Source of the DNA: an uncultured Psychromonas sp.
GTDB taxonomy: Bacteria > Pseudomonadota > Gammaproteobacteria > Enterobacterales > Psychromonadaceae
Direction of reading: 5' to 3'
NCBI RefSeq assembly: GCF_947489755.1
Contig: NZ_CANLFB010000005.1
Span: forward strand, 1-64,000
DNA: 64,000 bases
The stretch's first letter is position 1. Every line of letters begins with the position of its first letter. Below the pieces are notes generated by a model. It did no database searches. It was not told where the DNA came from and was given only the letters and a program-made list of their open reading frames with translations. Made by a program: the position numbers and the translations under genes. Below are positions 1 to 9,192 of the stretch, one piece after another.

Positions 1-1
1 T

Positions 2-37
2 TTCAAATCGTTCTTGGTTGAAAGATCTGATCGCTAG
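2..37 (+). CDS. possible 3' end of an upstream gene (partial)
   Basis: A frame open from the left edge reads FKSFLVERSDR and ends at a TAG at 35-37. It is followed by about 65 bases and then a strong terminator, as expected for the last codons of a plus-strand gene that begins outside the window. Eleven residues are too few to identify a family, and chance cannot be excluded. Confidence 0.25.
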   Translation, partial: FKSFLVERSDR

Positions 38-102
38 GTGGGCATTTAGTTCAATTCCTTAAGCAGAATTGAGGTTAAGTAAATAAGTAATAACATTCAC
101 TC

Positions 103-133
103 AAAAAGCCGAATCAATTGATTCGGCTTTTTT
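103..133 (+). terminator. rho-independent terminator, bidirectional
   Basis: A perfect inverted repeat has arms AAAAAGCCGAATCAA and TTGATTCGGCTTTTT. A-tract and T-tract flank the stem, so it can act in both directions. It would end the gene leaving the left edge and could also end the minus-strand Lrp/AsnC gene. Confidence 0.85.
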
Positions 134-262
134 ATTGGCACATTCTCACTTTCATTGTCACGCCCTCTTTTTATTTATTAGCGCTGACTCACCAGTGAAT
201 AGTCGATACTAGAAATTAATAACAGTTATAGCACTAACTTATTAAAACTGATTCTTAACTCA

Positions 263-721
263 CTACAGTTCAATAGCCGTACTGTGTTTTACTGTGCGTA
301 ATGACACGGATGTATGAAACTTTCTAATATTCAAATCTGTGTGTAATACGCGATCGACAAAAGCTTCATAAGCCTGAATATCTTGAACACAAACAATTAG
401 CACAAAATCGTATGCACCTGATATTTGATAGCACTGCATGACTTCATTCGCTTGAATAATCGAATGCTTAAATTTCTGATAAATATCTGCTCTATCTCGT
501 TCCATCTCTATGGAGACGATTAAGGTCATTTTATTGCCAGCTAACTGCGCATCAAGGATTGAAATATCGCTGATAATGACGCCACCTTCTCGCAAACGTT
601 TAACTCGCTTTAAACAAGCAGGAGCTGACAACCCCACTTTTGCTGCAAGTTCGATATTAGGCAAACGGTTATTTTTTTGTAGCGACATCAATATCGCACG
701 ATCAATTCTATCTATGTCCAT
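263..721 (-). CDS. Lrp/AsnC family transcriptional regulator
   Basis: A 152-residue protein with the standard Lrp/AsnC layout. An N-terminal winged helix-turn-helix (about residues 1-60, beginning MDIDRIDRAILMSLQ, with PACLKRVKRLREGGVI as recognition-helix region) is followed by a RAM ligand-binding domain (about 65-145). The start at 721 is preferred over an ATG at 739 because a G-rich ribosome-binding site (GTGGGG) sits just upstream and the family normally begins MDxxDxxIL. It is transcribed away from the membrane protein at 943, with about 220 bases between, so it probably controls that gene and itself. The effector is likely an amino acid or similar small molecule but cannot be named from sequence. 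Confidence 0.93.
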   Translation of the reverse strand: MDIDRIDRAILMSLQKNNRLPNIELAAKVGLSAPACLKRVKRLREGGVIISDISILDAQLAGNKMTLIVSIEMERDRADIYQKFKHSIIQANEVMQCYQISGAYDFVLIVCVQDIQAYEAFVDRVLHTDLNIRKFHTSVSLRTVKHSTAIEL

Positions 722-942
722 TAGATTACCCCACTCCATGATGTGCTTTAAAACTTACTCGATCTCATCGTTTTTTTAAAAAATATTTCTTTGAAATTAC
801 ATTAACATGCAAAATATTTCTTTTGGAGACAATAAAAAGAAATATTCAAAAAGTAATCAGCCACATTTGAAATTTTCATTCAATCTTCTTATGTATCATA
901 TAACCTATTAAATTTAAAAAACAAAAAATAAAGGTCAGTCTG

Positions 943-1908
943 ATGCAACCCATTAAACATTTTTTCATTGAGCTAGGCAGAGACATTTTTAATGTCACAT
1001 TTACGCTGTTTAAAGTGATGATCCCAATATTAATTGCCATAAAAATTATTGAAGAATTAGGCGGTATTATTTTATTAAGTCAATTGCTTGGCCCCTTAAT
1101 GCAAACGGTCGGCTTACCAGATACGATGAGCTTAGTATGGGCAACTACCCTACTTACCAATATCTATGGCGGCTTAATTGTACTCATTAACATCGATACC
1201 CCTTTAACCGTTGCTCAAGCATCTATCCTCGGTAGCATGATGTTACTTGCGCACTCATTGCCGATTGAAGCGACTATCGCAAAAAAGGCAGGTGTTAGTT
1301 TATGGGTAACATTAGTATTTCGTATTGGAGGTAGTTTATTACTCGCGTGGATATTACATCAAACCTATCAGTTAACAGGTAGTCTTAATCAACCAGCACA
1401 CATGCTTTGGTCTCCAGAGGTCAGTGTAGAGAATAGCTATCTTGATTGGGTCACTAGCCAGCTACAAAATTTAGTGATGGTGTTCCTCGTTATTTCGACG
1501 TTGCTATTCACTTTAAAGATTTTAAAAATACTCGGCATTGAAAAATTAATGGCGATCCTCTTAAAACCTTTTTTAAGGCTATTAGGGATCAGCCAAGAAG
1601 CAACGAACATTACTATTATTGGCGCCACGTTAGGGCTTTCATTTGGTGGAGGGTTATTGATACATGAGGCTCAAAAAGGACATGTAGCAGCCCGTGATGT
1701 TTTCACTTCCATTATGCTATTAAATTTACTACACAGCTTAATTGAAGATACATTATTGATTTTATTAATTGGTGCCGATTTTAATACAATTTTCTGGGGC
1801 AGATTATTATTTTCAGTAATTGTTATTGCTGTATTAGCAGCAACGGTTAGAAAGCTATCGCCAGTATTTTGTGAACGTTATTTATATCGAAGTGTTGCGC
1901 GCAGCTAA
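943..1908 (+). CDS. nucleoside-recognition (Gate) domain membrane protein
   Basis: A 321-residue polytopic inner-membrane protein with about eight hydrophobic segments. Two internally similar halves each carry a Gate-type signature, for example LLGPLMQTVGLPDTMSLVWA around residues 50-70 and LLGISQEATNITIIGATLGL near 210-230. This matches the spore-maturation/nucleoside-recognition family found as conserved hypothetical proteins in Vibrio and Shewanella. Transport of a nucleoside-like or other small solute is inferred from the family name, not proven. The divergent Lrp/AsnC gene suggests control by an amino-acid-like signal. A strong terminator follows. Confidence 0.8.
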   Translation: MQPIKHFFIELGRDIFNVTFTLFKVMIPILIAIKIIEELGGIILLSQLLGPLMQTVGLPDTMSLVWATTLLTNIYGGLIVLINIDTPLTVAQASILGSMMLLAHSLPIEATIAKKAGVSLWVTLVFRIGGSLLLAWILHQTYQLTGSLNQPAHMLWSPEVSVENSYLDWVTSQLQNLVMVFLVISTLLFTLKILKILGIEKLMAILLKPFLRLLGISQEATNITIIGATLGLSFGGGLLIHEAQKGHVAARDVFTSIMLLNLLHSLIEDTLLILLIGADFNTIFWGRLLFSVIVIAVLAATVRKLSPVFCERYLYRSVARS

Positions 1909-1963
1909 ATTGCTACAAACGGCTATAAGTACGGAATGAAATAAAGCAGTAAAGAGATAGTAA

Positions 1964-2003
1964 AAAAAGCCCCTTAGATTAACGTTAATCTAAGGGGCTT
2001 TTT
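1964..2003 (+). terminator. rho-independent terminator
   Basis: The arms AAAAAGCCCCTTAGATTAAC and GTTAATCTAAGGGGCTTTTT form a perfect 20-bp stem with essentially no loop, flanked by A and T tracts. It lies between the convergent membrane-protein gene and the M48 protease gene and can serve both. Confidence 0.92.
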
Positions 2004-2053
2004 AAAGAAGATTTTAAAGAAGGAATAATAAACTGTCATTTTCAAAAAACGGA

Positions 2054-2842
2054 TTACAATGTGCAACTAGGTGCAGTTCTTGTACTTTTTGTTAAGTTTT
2101 TTAATTCATCTTCTAAGTCATTAATACGTGTTGTGTTAGATGGATGAGTAGATAAAAACTCCATTGGCTCACTTCCACCAGAAGCTATTGCCATATTTTT
2201 CCATAACTCAACACTCTGTTCTGGGTTAAAACCTGCATCATTCATTAACTGTAAACCAACAATATCTGCTTCAGATTCTTGGGCGCGACCATAAGGCATC
2301 GTAATACCATACTGTACCCCCAAACCTAATGCTGCCATTCCGACTTCTGAATATTCAGTACTACCAATAACGGTTTGTACTGCAGATGTACCGTAGCCTG
2401 TGATTTCACTTGAAGACAAACGCTCATTAGAATGATTTGCTTGTACGTGAGCAATTTCATGTCCAATAACCGTTGCAAGTTGATCTTGGTTTTTAGCAAC
2501 GGCTAATAGCCCAGTATAAACCCCAATTTTACCGCCAGGTAATGCAAAAGCATTTATTTGATCACTATCAAAAACGACCACTTCCCATTCATCAAAATCA
2601 GGCTGCTTACCTAACGTATCAGTAATCTGTTTACTGACACATTGCACATAAGTATTTACTTTGGGGTCTTGGTTAATCGTTTCTTGTTTTTTTAATTCCT
2701 CAAATGAATTCGCACCTAGTGTCGCCATTTCAGACCCATCAAATAATAATACTTGATTACGTCCTGTTGGCGATGATGTTACACAGGCAGTGAGTAAAAT
2801 AGAGCTACCTAATAACGACAATTTAAATATTGAATGCTTCAT
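2054..2842 (-). CDS. M48 family metalloprotease lipoprotein (LoiP/YggG-like)
   Basis: A 262-residue outer-membrane lipoprotein protease. The N-terminus is a lipoprotein signal with lipobox LLTAC, so the mature protein starts at Cys20. The zinc site HEIAHVQANH (about residues 128-137) has the HExxH motif with catalytic Glu. A downstream ESEADIVGLQLM gives the third ligand Glu, as in M48 peptidases. Length and layout match E. coli LoiP/YggG (about 250 residues), which degrades misfolded envelope proteins; BepA-type proteins are longer and carry TPRs, absent here. It is a single gene between convergent and co-directional neighbours. Confidence 0.9.
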   Translation of the reverse strand: MKHSIFKLSLLGSSILLTACVTSSPTGRNQVLLFDGSEMATLGANSFEELKKQETINQDPKVNTYVQCVSKQITDTLGKQPDFDEWEVVVFDSDQINAFALPGGKIGVYTGLLAVAKNQDQLATVIGHEIAHVQANHSNERLSSSEITGYGTSAVQTVIGSTEYSEVGMAALGLGVQYGITMPYGRAQESEADIVGLQLMNDAGFNPEQSVELWKNMAIASGGSEPMEFLSTHPSNTTRINDLEDELKNLTKSTRTAPSCTL

Positions 2843-2931
2843 TATGAGTCCTGTTTATAAAAAAGTAATAAAACGATTATCTCAGGGTAAAAGTAATAAT
2901 GCGAATGCTTTTAAAATATCCAAAATAAGTG

Positions 2932-4137
2932 CTAATGAGAACTTACTTGTTCTTGATGCCAATGTTTATAATGAGGCAATGACATGGTGATTAACAATAT
3001 AGCCCCACCAGCGCCAATCATGACGACACTCGCATAAGGAGCAGAAAGCGAAGTTTGTTGTAACAAGCCAGTTAATAACGCAGCACCACTCATTTGAATA
3101 CAACCTAATAACGCACTAGCCGTGCCAGCTCTTTCACCAAAAGCACTTAACGCCATCGACGTTGCAGGTCCTAATAACAAAGCAAATCCCACACACAGTA
3201 ATAGCATAGGTAACATAAAATATATTCCTGCTAAAAACCCACTTTCAACGGGTATTTGTTGCATCACCAATTGAGTCACCGCTGACGATATAAACAGCCA
3301 TAATGCAACAACTACCGTTTGATGATTGCCTAATTGTCGAATCATTTTAGGCGCAATAAAACAGGCAGCAATATTAATTAATGCGTTAAAACCAAATAAA
3401 TAACTAAAAGTTAATTCACTGAGCCCTAAATGTTTAATTATCCAGCTTGGCGCATAGGAAACATAGGTTAAAATACTTGCCATCCCAATCATGCAAGCCA
3501 ATGCATAAAATACAAATTGGCTATTCACTAAAATGGGCTGATAACGTGCCCAACGATATAACGCAGCATGGTTATTTTTATGCTCAGGACGCGTTTCAGG
3601 CAACCTAAAGGCTACAATAAATAAAACTAAAATCGCAAAGATAGTCATGAATATAAATGTTGATCGCCAACCAAAATGCAGAGCCAGAAAACCACCTAAC
3701 GTAGGAGCTAATGCAGGGATCACACAAATAACACCATTCAAATAACTATAATAATGCGCACTTTGCTGAGCATTAAATCTATCTCGCACGGCACTAAAAA
3801 CAACAATGGATGTTGCACAAGCAGCAATGCCTTGTAGTACACGCGCTAATTGTAGATATTCAAACTCCACAACCGATGCGGCAAATAAACTACTCGCAAT
3901 ATATAAACAAATACCCAGTAAGGCGATCGGTCGACGTCCAAAGCGATCAGCTAATGGGCCAATAAGAATCTGACCAATACCCATCGCTAAAATAAAGAGT
4001 ACTAACGTTGATTGAACTTGCGTGTCAGACACAGAAAATTCTAACGCCATTTCAGGCATTGACGGTAAATAGATGTCGATGGCTAATGGGCTTAGCACCA
4101 CCATCATCATTAAAATAGGTAATAACTTACGGGGCAT
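2932..4137 (-). CDS. Bcr/CflA family multidrug efflux MFS transporter
   Basis: A 401-residue major facilitator with twelve predicted membrane segments. The start MPRKLLPILMMMVVLSPLAI and the motif SPLAIDIYLPSMPEM (about residues 16-30) are typical of Bcr/CflA drug:proton antiporters. The MFS motif A appears as GPLADRFGRRPIALLG near residue 60. E. coli Bcr is 396 residues. The LysR gene at 4365 is divergent and is the obvious candidate regulator. The substrate (drug, dipeptide or other small molecule) cannot be predicted. Confidence 0.9.
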   Translation of the reverse strand: MPRKLLPILMMMVVLSPLAIDIYLPSMPEMALEFSVSDTQVQSTLVLFILAMGIGQILIGPLADRFGRRPIALLGICLYIASSLFAASVVEFEYLQLARVLQGIAACATSIVVFSAVRDRFNAQQSAHYYSYLNGVICVIPALAPTLGGFLALHFGWRSTFIFMTIFAILVLFIVAFRLPETRPEHKNNHAALYRWARYQPILVNSQFVFYALACMIGMASILTYVSYAPSWIIKHLGLSELTFSYLFGFNALINIAACFIAPKMIRQLGNHQTVVVALWLFISSAVTQLVMQQIPVESGFLAGIYFMLPMLLLCVGFALLLGPATSMALSAFGERAGTASALLGCIQMSGAALLTGLLQQTSLSAPYASVVMIGAGGAILLITMSLPHYKHWHQEQVSSH

Positions 4138-4364
4138 AACAATCTCTTTTTTGAAAAAACAAGTTTGGTTGAATTACGATAATCAAGTGACGATAATAAA
4201 GTGACGTTAATTGAGCCAAGTTTTATGAAATAAGACTCAATGACAGACAGTGAATAACAAAGCGAGTGTAAATCAGCTATGATATGAATAGAAGTGACAT
4301 TAATTCAGATCTTAGTTTCCCTAAGGGAATATCTCTCAATAACTAATAATATCTAGGAATACCT

Positions 4365-5324
4365 ATGAACATCGATAAACTAATGCGTATCGACTTAAAT
4401 TTATTAGTCGTTTTACAAGTCTTATTAGAAGAAGAAAGTGTTACACGTGCAGCAGTTCGTTTGAATTTAAGTCAATCTGCATTAAGTAAAAGTCTCACCC
4501 GTTTAAGAACAAGCTTGCAAGACCCATTATTTACACGTACCGCACATGGTTTAAAACCAACGACGCATGCTTTACTGCTACAACAAAAACTACCGAATCT
4601 ATTACAGGGTTTATATCAGTTAACACAAGCACCAAGCTTTGACCCCGCTAGCAGTGACAGACACTTTTCTATCAGTATGTTAGAAAGTGCCTATGCAACC
4701 TTACTACCTTGTTTTATTGGTCCATTATTACAACAAGCAAAAAATATTCACCTTGATGTTTTAAGCTGGAAAAAAGAGTCTATGCAAGCACTACAACAAG
4801 GTAAAATGGATTTTGGTATTACTGCATTAGACTTCTCTGAAGATCACCGCCTAGAGATACAAAAATTACCGGATGGTATTGAACATGTCATTTTATTTAA
4901 TGACCACCAAACCTGTTTAGTCCATCAAGATCATCCAGTTTTAACAGCCGTAGAAAATGGGTCATGGAATCAGGACGCTTATCTACAACAAAATCATATA
5001 CAAATCGTATGTGAGGGCAATAAATGGTGGGCATTAGATTATTTTTTAGAGAAACAAGGAAAGCAGCGTAACGTTATTAGCACCTTACCAGACTTTTATG
5101 GAGGTGTGAGTCTTTGTGCGCATAGTGATTTAATTTTCACCCTGCCTTCGAGCTTTATTACCCATGCACAAAAATTGTATCCACTTAAACAAATCCCATT
5201 ACCTTTTGCTTTTTCTGAGATGGCTTATGTATTGATATGGCACCAACGAAATAATGATGAGCCAGGGCATAAATGGATAAGAGAAATGATCTGTAATAAT
5301 GTTGAAAATACATTTGGAAATTAA
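4365..5324 (+). CDS. LysR family transcriptional regulator
   Basis: A 319-residue LysR-type regulator. The N-terminal winged helix-turn-helix is plain: IDLNLLVVLQVLLEEESVTR, then LNLSQSALSKSLTRLR with the recognition helix at about residues 30-55. A type-2 periplasmic-binding-fold effector domain follows (about 90-310). The opening MRIDLNLLVVLQVLLEE is typical of the NodD/LeuO-like branch. It is divergent from the Bcr-type pump, with about 230 bases between them, so autoregulation and control of the pump are inferred. Confidence 0.92.
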   Translation: MNIDKLMRIDLNLLVVLQVLLEEESVTRAAVRLNLSQSALSKSLTRLRTSLQDPLFTRTAHGLKPTTHALLLQQKLPNLLQGLYQLTQAPSFDPASSDRHFSISMLESAYATLLPCFIGPLLQQAKNIHLDVLSWKKESMQALQQGKMDFGITALDFSEDHRLEIQKLPDGIEHVILFNDHQTCLVHQDHPVLTAVENGSWNQDAYLQQNHIQIVCEGNKWWALDYFLEKQGKQRNVISTLPDFYGGVSLCAHSDLIFTLPSSFITHAQKLYPLKQIPLPFAFSEMAYVLIWHQRNNDEPGHKWIREMICNNVENTFGN

Positions 5325-5354
5325 AAGGCAAACAATAAAAAAGGCAAACAATAA
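5323..5354. repeat. 16-bp perfect tandem duplication
   Basis: The unit AAAAGGCAAACAATAA occurs twice back to back, starting in the LysR stop codon. A third partial unit (AAAAGG) runs into the following terminator hairpin. It looks like a local slippage duplication at the end of the gene. Confidence 0.85.
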
Positions 5355-5356
5355 AA

Positions 5357-5375
5357 AAGGCGCTAAAAGCGCCTT
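5357..5375 (-). terminator. rho-independent terminator of ilvE
   Basis: The hairpin AAGGCGCT-TTTA-AGCGCCTT read on the minus strand is followed by a run of six T. It lies 27 bases past the ilvE stop codon. Confidence 0.8.
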
Positions 5376-5401
5376 CTATCAGATTCAGACAAAAATAAAC
5401 A

Positions 5402-6469
5402 TTAGAAGTCTACTTTTTCAATCCAACCAAACTTATCTTCACGTAAACCGTATTGAATACCCGTTAATTCATCGTATAAGTTACGAGAAACAGTGCCTGC
5501 TTTATTATCATTAATAAAGTAATCTTCATCTTTCCAGCATAATTGGCCAACAGGAGAGATAACGGCAGCAGTACCACAACCAAATGCTTCAGTAATTTTT
5601 CCACTTTTAATATCAGCTAAAATATCTTCAATTGCTATTTGTTCTTCAGATACTGTGTAACCTAATGTTGGAGCAAGTTGCAAAATTGAGTCACGCGTAA
5701 TACCCGGTAAAATACTACCGCTCAGTTTAGGTGTCACAATATGATCACCGTAAACAAAACAGATATTCATCGCGCCCACTTCTTCAATGTATTTACCATT
5801 GATAGCATCTAACCAAAGTACTTGAGAGTATCCTCTCGCAGCCACATCTTCAGACATATATAAACTAGCCGCATAGTTACCGCCAGTTTTAGCTTCACCA
5901 ACACCGCCCACTACAGCACGACGATATTTATCAGCAACATAAACAGAGACAGGTGCAAATCCATCTTTAAAGTAAGCACCGGCAGGGCCTGTAATAATGA
6001 AGTGTAAATACTTATCACTTGCGCCTAAACCTAGTTTAGCGCCTGTTGCGATCATAGTCGGGCGAATATATAACGCGGTACCATTTTTTTCAGGTACCCA
6101 TTGGTTATCTATTTTTAATAATTCCATTAATGCGTTAAGGTGAAATTCAACATCAACTTCAGGCATCACCATACGCGCCGCTGAGCGGTTAAAACGTTTA
6201 AAATTTTCGCGAGGACGGAATAAGTTAATCTCGCCATTTTCAGTACGGTACGCTTTTAAACCTTCAAATATTTCTTGCCCATAATGTAACACAGAAGCAG
6301 ATGGGTCTAATTGCAGCATTTGATAAGGTTTAACTTCAGCATTTGTCCACTTTTGAGTCGAATCATAGGTTTGTGTAAACATATGATCGGCAAATACTTC
6401 ACCAAAACTAAATTCTGCAGGGCAAGCATTGCGGTCAGCAACTGCTAGCGGTTTGATATCAATTGACAT
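5402..6469 (-). CDS. ilvE: branched-chain amino acid aminotransferase (class IV PLP)
   Basis: A 355-residue enzyme that transfers the amino group between glutamate and the 2-keto acids of leucine, isoleucine and valine. It belongs to the longer BCAT type II branch (about 350-360 residues). The PLP lysine lies in EAKTGGNYAASL (about residues 190-201). The fold-type IV signature continues as YIEEVGAMNICFVY, and SGSILPGITRDSIL marks the cofactor phosphate site. The start at 6469 is chosen over 6505 because TAAGGATT sits six bases upstream and the protein then begins MSIDIKPL. It stands alone rather than in an ilv operon. Confidence 0.94.
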   Translation of the reverse strand: MSIDIKPLAVADRNACPAEFSFGEVFADHMFTQTYDSTQKWTNAEVKPYQMLQLDPSASVLHYGQEIFEGLKAYRTENGEINLFRPRENFKRFNRSAARMVMPEVDVEFHLNALMELLKIDNQWVPEKNGTALYIRPTMIATGAKLGLGASDKYLHFIITGPAGAYFKDGFAPVSVYVADKYRRAVVGGVGEAKTGGNYAASLYMSEDVAARGYSQVLWLDAINGKYIEEVGAMNICFVYGDHIVTPKLSGSILPGITRDSILQLAPTLGYTVSEEQIAIEDILADIKSGKITEAFGCGTAAVISPVGQLCWKDEDYFINDNKAGTVSRNLYDELTGIQYGLREDKFGWIEKVDF

Positions 6470-6672
6470 GTGAATCCTTATGTATCTGAATGCTTTAACA
6501 AGCACAAATATTCTGCGTGTGTATGGGAGAGCTATAGATTTTAAAAAATAATCGACAATACATCCACAATTCTTTTACAAATAAACCACAATTACTCAAA
6601 ATTATTGAATAAACAGTGACCATTTTCGATTTTAGTCTCTAAAAATAACCTTATTTACTGTTTAAGCTCACG

Positions 6673-7308
6673 TTATGATTCAATGAGGCAACGTTTAATG
6701 TAAGCGGCTAAATACGTAATACTAGATTGAATATGCTGCTGATGAGTCAAACCACTCTTCACTCGAGGTTTAAAGTCATGATCACCATCTTCTAGCCAAC
6801 ACCATTGAAAAGTATTAGGTAAAGAATAACTGATCACTTCATTTTGGTCGCCAAGTTTATCACGTGAGCCTTGAATAATAGCAACGGGTTGCTTAATAGC
6901 AGCTAAATGTTCTATCCGTAATTTCTCAGGTTTACCTTGTGGATGGAAAGGATACCCTAAACAAGCAATTCCTTTAACCTGTTTTAATTGCTCAGGAGAA
7001 GATTCAGCAGCTAACAAAGTAGCCATTCGTCCTCCCATAGACTTACCACCAATCACCATGGGTTGATCTAGCTCTTGCACCACTTCTAAAAACTGTTTCA
7101 ATAAATGAGGAGCTCTTTCTGGTGGACGGCGACTTCCCGTTTCTACACGCTGTTGCATGTAATTGAAATTAAAACGGGCAACTCGAATACCTTGTTTTGC
7201 CAAACCAACACTGACGGTTTCCATAAAGTCTGATGTTAATGGTGCGCCTGCACCGTGGGAAAAAACAAATAAAGGGCCATCTTCAGGCCCATTAAAAATA
7301 AGCTTCAT
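6673..7308 (-). CDS. alpha/beta hydrolase, KANL3/Tex30-like family
   Basis: A 211-residue cytosolic hydrolase. An oxyanion/entry segment FVFSHGAGAPLTSDFM lies at residues 14-29. The nucleophile elbow is GGKSMGGRMA (Ser near residue 94), and a C-terminal GDHDFKP supplies the Asp/His part of the triad. This pattern matches the dienelactone-hydrolase-like KANL3/Tex30 family of small bacterial proteins. The substrate is unknown. It is downstream of, and co-directional with, the upstream genes' antisense side, and no operon partner is evident. Confidence 0.82.
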   Translation of the reverse strand: MKLIFNGPEDGPLFVFSHGAGAPLTSDFMETVSVGLAKQGIRVARFNFNYMQQRVETGSRRPPERAPHLLKQFLEVVQELDQPMVIGGKSMGGRMATLLAAESSPEQLKQVKGIACLGYPFHPQGKPEKLRIEHLAAIKQPVAIIQGSRDKLGDQNEVISYSLPNTFQWCWLEDGDHDFKPRVKSGLTHQQHIQSSITYLAAYIKRCLIES

Positions 7309-7442
7309 ATTACTCTCAAGCTAATATATAAAGGCTAATAATGCGAGTATGTCGTTAAATCGTCAAGTAAAGAAGCCGATCAATTAAAATAACTTATTCG
7401 TTACGATAAAATGAAATAAATGAAGATAGGAATTGATAAATA

Positions 7443-8030
7443 ATGTTTAAAGAATCAAGGTCAATAATAGAACCATGTCATTTATCTCAGGTTCATTTAT
7501 TACAAGATGTAGCGATAAGAACCTACCAAGAAACCTTTTCTGATAGCAATAGTGAGGCTTTACTGCAGCAATATTATAAAGAGTCCCTCAGTATAGAGAA
7601 ATTATCTGCACAACTTCAAAACAACCGTAGCGAATTTTATTTTATTTATACTACTTCTGATGCTTCAGAAGGTACATCAGAAGACATTTCAGAAACCGCT
7701 CCTAAAAATACAGAAGCTAAACTAGCTGGTTTTTTAAAATTAAATGTTGATGATGCACAAACAGATATATTCGATACAGAGGCATTAGAAGTTGAAAAAA
7801 TTTATATACTCAAAGATTTCCTAGCACAAGGTTTAGGTAAAAAATTAATCTCATTTGCCGTTGATCGTGCCATTAAACAAAATAAAAAATACTTATGGTT
7901 AGGTGTTTGGGAACATAACTTCCCTGCATTACGCTTTTATCAAAAAATGGGATTTGAACAATTTGGTGAACATGACTTCAACATGGGTGGCGATATCCAA
8001 AAAGATTTATTATTGAAACGAGTTCTATAA
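7443..8030 (+). CDS. GNAT family N-acetyltransferase
   Basis: A 195-residue acetyltransferase. The acetyl-CoA pyrophosphate loop is seen as FLAQGLGKKLISFAVDRA (Q-x-x-G-x-G/A type, about residues 123-140), followed by LWLGVWEHNFPALRFYQKMG, the typical GNAT beta5-alpha4 segment. Residues about 70-95 form a Ser/Thr/Glu-rich insertion (SDASEGTSEDISETAP) that most GNATs lack and that looks like a disordered loop. The acceptor substrate cannot be named. Confidence 0.87.
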   Translation: MFKESRSIIEPCHLSQVHLLQDVAIRTYQETFSDSNSEALLQQYYKESLSIEKLSAQLQNNRSEFYFIYTTSDASEGTSEDISETAPKNTEAKLAGFLKLNVDDAQTDIFDTEALEVEKIYILKDFLAQGLGKKLISFAVDRAIKQNKKYLWLGVWEHNFPALRFYQKMGFEQFGEHDFNMGGDIQKDLLLKRVL

Positions 8031-8082
8031 AAAATCTATACGGTATCGATAGAATATTAAATCCGCTAATGTAAGTAGTCGG

Positions 8083-8445
8083 TTAGGACTCTAAGAATAA
8101 AGCACTGGTTTTAGCGGCCATAATAAAATCATTTTGATCTAACCCCTTAATATTATGGCTCCACCATTGCACCGTCACCATGCCATATTCAACCATGATC
8201 AGCGGATGGTGATTCACTGATTCAGCTAACGCTGCGACTTGATTAGTAAAACTGATTGAGTTGCTATAACGCTTAGTGACAAATTCACAAGACAGTTTTT
8301 CTATTCCATTATCTTCAATAAAGGTCCAATCATTAAATTGTGCTTTTAGCTGTACCAGTAACTCAGCAATATCAGTTGCCGTTAATAATTGCTTCGCTGA
8401 ACTTGTATTGCATGGTCTACAAGTTTGTTCGGTTAATAATGCCAT
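8083..8445 (-). CDS. phhB: pterin-4-alpha-carbinolamine dehydratase
   Basis: A 120-residue dehydratase that regenerates tetrahydrobiopterin-type cofactors after aromatic hydroxylation. The signature SVNHHPLIMVEYGMVTVQWW (about residues 72-91) contains the family's His-His-Pro catalytic motif, and a conserved DWTFIEDNGIEKL precedes it. Length fits bacterial PhhB (about 110-118). In many gammaproteobacteria phhB is next to phenylalanine hydroxylase (phhA). phhA is not seen here, so this copy is either unlinked or serves another purpose. Confidence 0.9.
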   Translation of the reverse strand: MALLTEQTCRPCNTSSAKQLLTATDIAELLVQLKAQFNDWTFIEDNGIEKLSCEFVTKRYSNSISFTNQVAALAESVNHHPLIMVEYGMVTVQWWSHNIKGLDQNDFIMAAKTSALFLES

Positions 8446-8630
8446 AGCCTTTACCTATTTTGATTTGTGCTTGCTATTTTTCTAAGCCTTGGATTCAGAT
8501 CATAAGTGCATAACTTGAATAGATAGGAAAAGTGAGCAGCTGAATAGTTGCTTAACGCTTTTTCTCCGGCAAGAGATGCAACAATGAAAACACTTGAATT
8601 CAAGAGTTTATCAAGAAGGTTTTCTAGTGG

Positions 8631-9065
8631 CTATTCTGGATGAACTGCAAGCTTGGTTCGAATAAAATCACTATGATTAACATAAATTAATGAAGCGACT
8701 TTACGGATCAATGCCTCCTCCATTTCATCCAAATGACCATCTGCGTATGCGATTTCCCACATTGCTTTAATTAGGTTGATACGCGCTTCGTTATCTAAAT
8801 CACCTAACTGAGAGGTAAAATCAAAGACTGAATTACTGGTCTTTATTTCTTTCATTCCCACGTTGAGTAATTCGGACGCCTTTTCTTTTTCTATATTAAC
8901 CAGTTTTTCAAGCGTATTAACAATGGCAGCCTCTTCTTCTTTAGAAGCATTTTCATCGGCAACACAGACCTCGCAAAGCAAACAAACAATCGCTAATGTA
9001 CTATCAAATTGAGGGTTTTCCTCTGGTATGAACGTATTCAATAACTGCTTAATTTTTGTAATCAT
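8631..9065 (-). CDS. TerB-like (tellurite resistance/DjlA N-terminal) domain protein
   Basis: A 144-residue, all-helical acidic protein. The segment LAIVCLLCEVCVADENASKE (about residues 24-43) and IKAMWEIAYADGHLDEMEEA (about 98-117) form the two-fold repeated TerB pattern, with Asp-Gly/Asn-Ala acidic metal-binding-like loops. TerB-like proteins are linked to stress and tellurite resistance. No ter operon surrounds this gene, so a resistance function should not be assumed. Confidence 0.82.
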   Translation of the reverse strand: MITKIKQLLNTFIPEENPQFDSTLAIVCLLCEVCVADENASKEEEAAIVNTLEKLVNIEKEKASELLNVGMKEIKTSNSVFDFTSQLGDLDNEARINLIKAMWEIAYADGHLDEMEEALIRKVASLIYVNHSDFIRTKLAVHPE

Positions 9066-9192
9066 CTAATGCCCTATCTAAATAAAAAGAGTTTAAAGTG
9101 AAATATTCTGATAAATAACCCTACCATAAAGCTAAGTTGTTACGAAAAGAGAAGGAAGGGATTTGTTAAAAAAATGATATTAATATGTATTA

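Noticed and set aside
8631..9065. Tellurite-resistance operon
   Set aside because: Only an isolated TerB-like gene is present, with none of terA, terC, terD or terZ around it.
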